The position numbers and the translations under genes were made by a program. From positions 1-51,404 of the forward strand of contig DATGEL010000026.1 of NCBI GenBank assembly GCA_035310145.1: a stretch of DNA of 51,404 nucleotides. The letters are read 5' to 3'. The notes beneath the pieces were generated by a model. It was not told where the DNA came from, searched no databases, and saw only the letters and a list, made by a program, of their open reading frames with translations. The stretch comes from Dehalococcoidia bacterium. Its GTDB lineage: Bacteria > Chloroflexota > Dehalococcoidia > CAUJGQ01. Shown here in pieces: positions 50,603-51,404 of the stretch; the stretch's first letter is position 1, and the number at the start of each line of letters is the position of its first letter.

Positions 50603-51404
50603 GTGCGTTTTGGCGTGATGATCGAGGGCCAGGAAGGCATCAACTGGGAGCGGTGGCGCCACTTCAGCGACCTGGCCGAGGGGCTGGGCTATGAGTCGCT
50701 GTGGCGCTCGGACCACTTCTGCTCGCTGCAGGGCCGGCCCCAGCGCGACGCCCTGGAGACGTGGATCTCGCTCGCCGACCTCGCCGCCCGCAGCACGCGG
50801 CTGCGCTTCGGGCCGCTGGTCTGCTCCATGACCTTCCGCCACCCGGCGCTGCTGGCGCGCATGGCGGCCGGCGTCGATCTGCTCTCCGGCGGCCGGCTAG
50901 AGCTGGGCGTGGGCGCGGGCTGGAACGTGCCCGAGCACGAGGCGTTCGGCATCCCTTTCCCGCCGTTGAAGCAGCGCATGGACGACCTGGAGAACGGTCT
51001 CCGCGTGATCAAGGCGCTGTGGAGCGGCGAGAAGGCCTCGATCGAGGGTGAGCGCTGGTCGCTGCACGACGCCGAGCTGCACCCGGCGCCGGCCCAGCGC
51101 CCCGGCCCGCCGCTGATCGTGGGCGGTGGAGGCGAGCGGCGCACGTTGCGCATCGTCGCCCGCTACGCCGACGAGTGGAACGCGGTCAACCTCGCGCCCG
51201 ACGCCTACCGGGCCAAGCTGGCCGTGCTGGAGCGCCACTGCGCCGCCGAAGGACGCGATCCGCAGACGATCCGGCGCTCGATGATGTGCGCCTTTGTTAT
51301 CGGCCGCGACGGGGCCGAGCTTGCGCGCCGCGCGGAGGCGATGCGCGCGGCCGTGCCGCCGCTGCAGGCGATCGCGCCTGGAGAGACGCCGAACACAAGA
51401 TCGG
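50603..51404 (+). CDS. LLM-class F420/flavin-dependent oxidoreductase (partial at window end)
   Basis: This gene runs off the right edge; 267 codons are visible. It is a luciferase-like oxidoreductase with the F420-type start RFGVMIEGQEGINWERWRH, then SLWRSDHFCSL, FRHPALLARMAAGVDLLSGGRLELGVGAGWN (residues about 77-107) and PLIVGGGGERRTLRIVARYADEWN. The GGRLELGVGAGW block is the cofactor-phosphate region. Many relatives in this group use F420, but FMN is not excluded. GTG at 50603 follows CGGAGAGGG. It is divergent from recJ and preceded by a TACAAT box. Confidence 0.88.
   Translation, partial: MRFGVMIEGQEGINWERWRHFSDLAEGLGYESLWRSDHFCSLQGRPQRDALETWISLADLAARSTRLRFGPLVCSMTFRHPALLARMAAGVDLLSGGRLELGVGAGWNVPEHEAFGIPFPPLKQRMDDLENGLRVIKALWSGEKASIEGERWSLHDAELHPAPAQRPGPPLIVGGGGERRTLRIVARYADEWNAVNLAPDAYRAKLAVLERHCAAEGRDPQTIRRSMMCAFVIGRDGAELARRAEAMRAAVPPLQAIAPGETPNTRS

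Noticed and set aside
1-51404. CRISPR array, transposase, prophage or integrase genes
   Set aside because: No regularly spaced repeats, transposase motifs or phage-like genes were seen; the only repeats are the paired palindromes and one tandem repeat.

Overview
This is a window of high-GC bacterial DNA, densely coding on both strands. The gene mix fits a Chloroflexota lineage of the Dehalococcoidia/SAR202 type: several CaiB/BaiF CoA-transferases, LLM-class flavin oxidoreductases, acyl-CoA carboxylases, a TcuA-like flavoprotein, and a lipoprotein solute-binding protein with an RRRR n-region. No rRNA, tRNA or core marker was found, so the assignment is inference. Start codons are ATG, some GTG, and perhaps two non-standard (CTG) starts. 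Many starts are set by clear AGGAGG-like sites.

Layout. 1-3016: tail of an amidohydrolase, a decayed luciferase-like fragment, an enoyl-CoA hydratase-like gene, and an LLM oxidoreductase with its own promoter. 3144-9667: DegV and acetoacetate-decarboxylase-like genes on +, then CocE hydrolase, ketopantoate-reductase-like protein and a carboxyltransferase on -. 9847-17702: double CaiB, SDR, a three-gene overlapping set (unknown protein, Ig-like protein, phosphotriesterase-like hydrolase) and an Ldh-family dehydrogenase. 17963-21388: a biotin carboxylase-BCCP-carboxyltransferase fusion. 22716-27192: a compact five-gene operon (ACAD/DszC-like flavoenzyme, M20 hydrolase, two NodB-fold deacetylases, ABM-domain protein). 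27387-31426: two adjacent proteins with phosphohistidine swivel domains, both lacking a PEP-binding barrel. 31427-33219: a compositionally different patch with two secreted-type proteins, one apparently lacking its 5' end. 33424-41261: MFS exporter, two overlapping CaiB genes, a second hydratase, small proteins and a TcuA-like flavoprotein. 41377-44221: methyltransferase, orphan receiver, flavin reductase-like protein and a small two-gene module. 44320-48319: peptide-type ABC importer genes without ATPases. 48756-end: RecJ and a partial F420/flavin LLM oxidoreductase.

How the genes may work together. Most enzymes handle CoA thioesters (activation by CoA transfer, hydration, oxidation, carboxylation) or hydrolyse esters and amides. 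With several flavin enzymes, an MFS pump and a peptide-type importer, the window looks like a catabolic region for organic acids and heterocyclic or xenobiotic-like compounds rather than one pathway. The most unusual unit is the paired PEP-utiliser-like module at 27387-31426. Its first protein has the same plan as the His-bearing subunit of phenylphosphate synthase, so an ATP-driven phosphotransferase acting on a small molecule is plausible. Dispersed paired palindromes at 37423-37586, 39587-39705 and 48595-48721 form a family of small intergenic elements.
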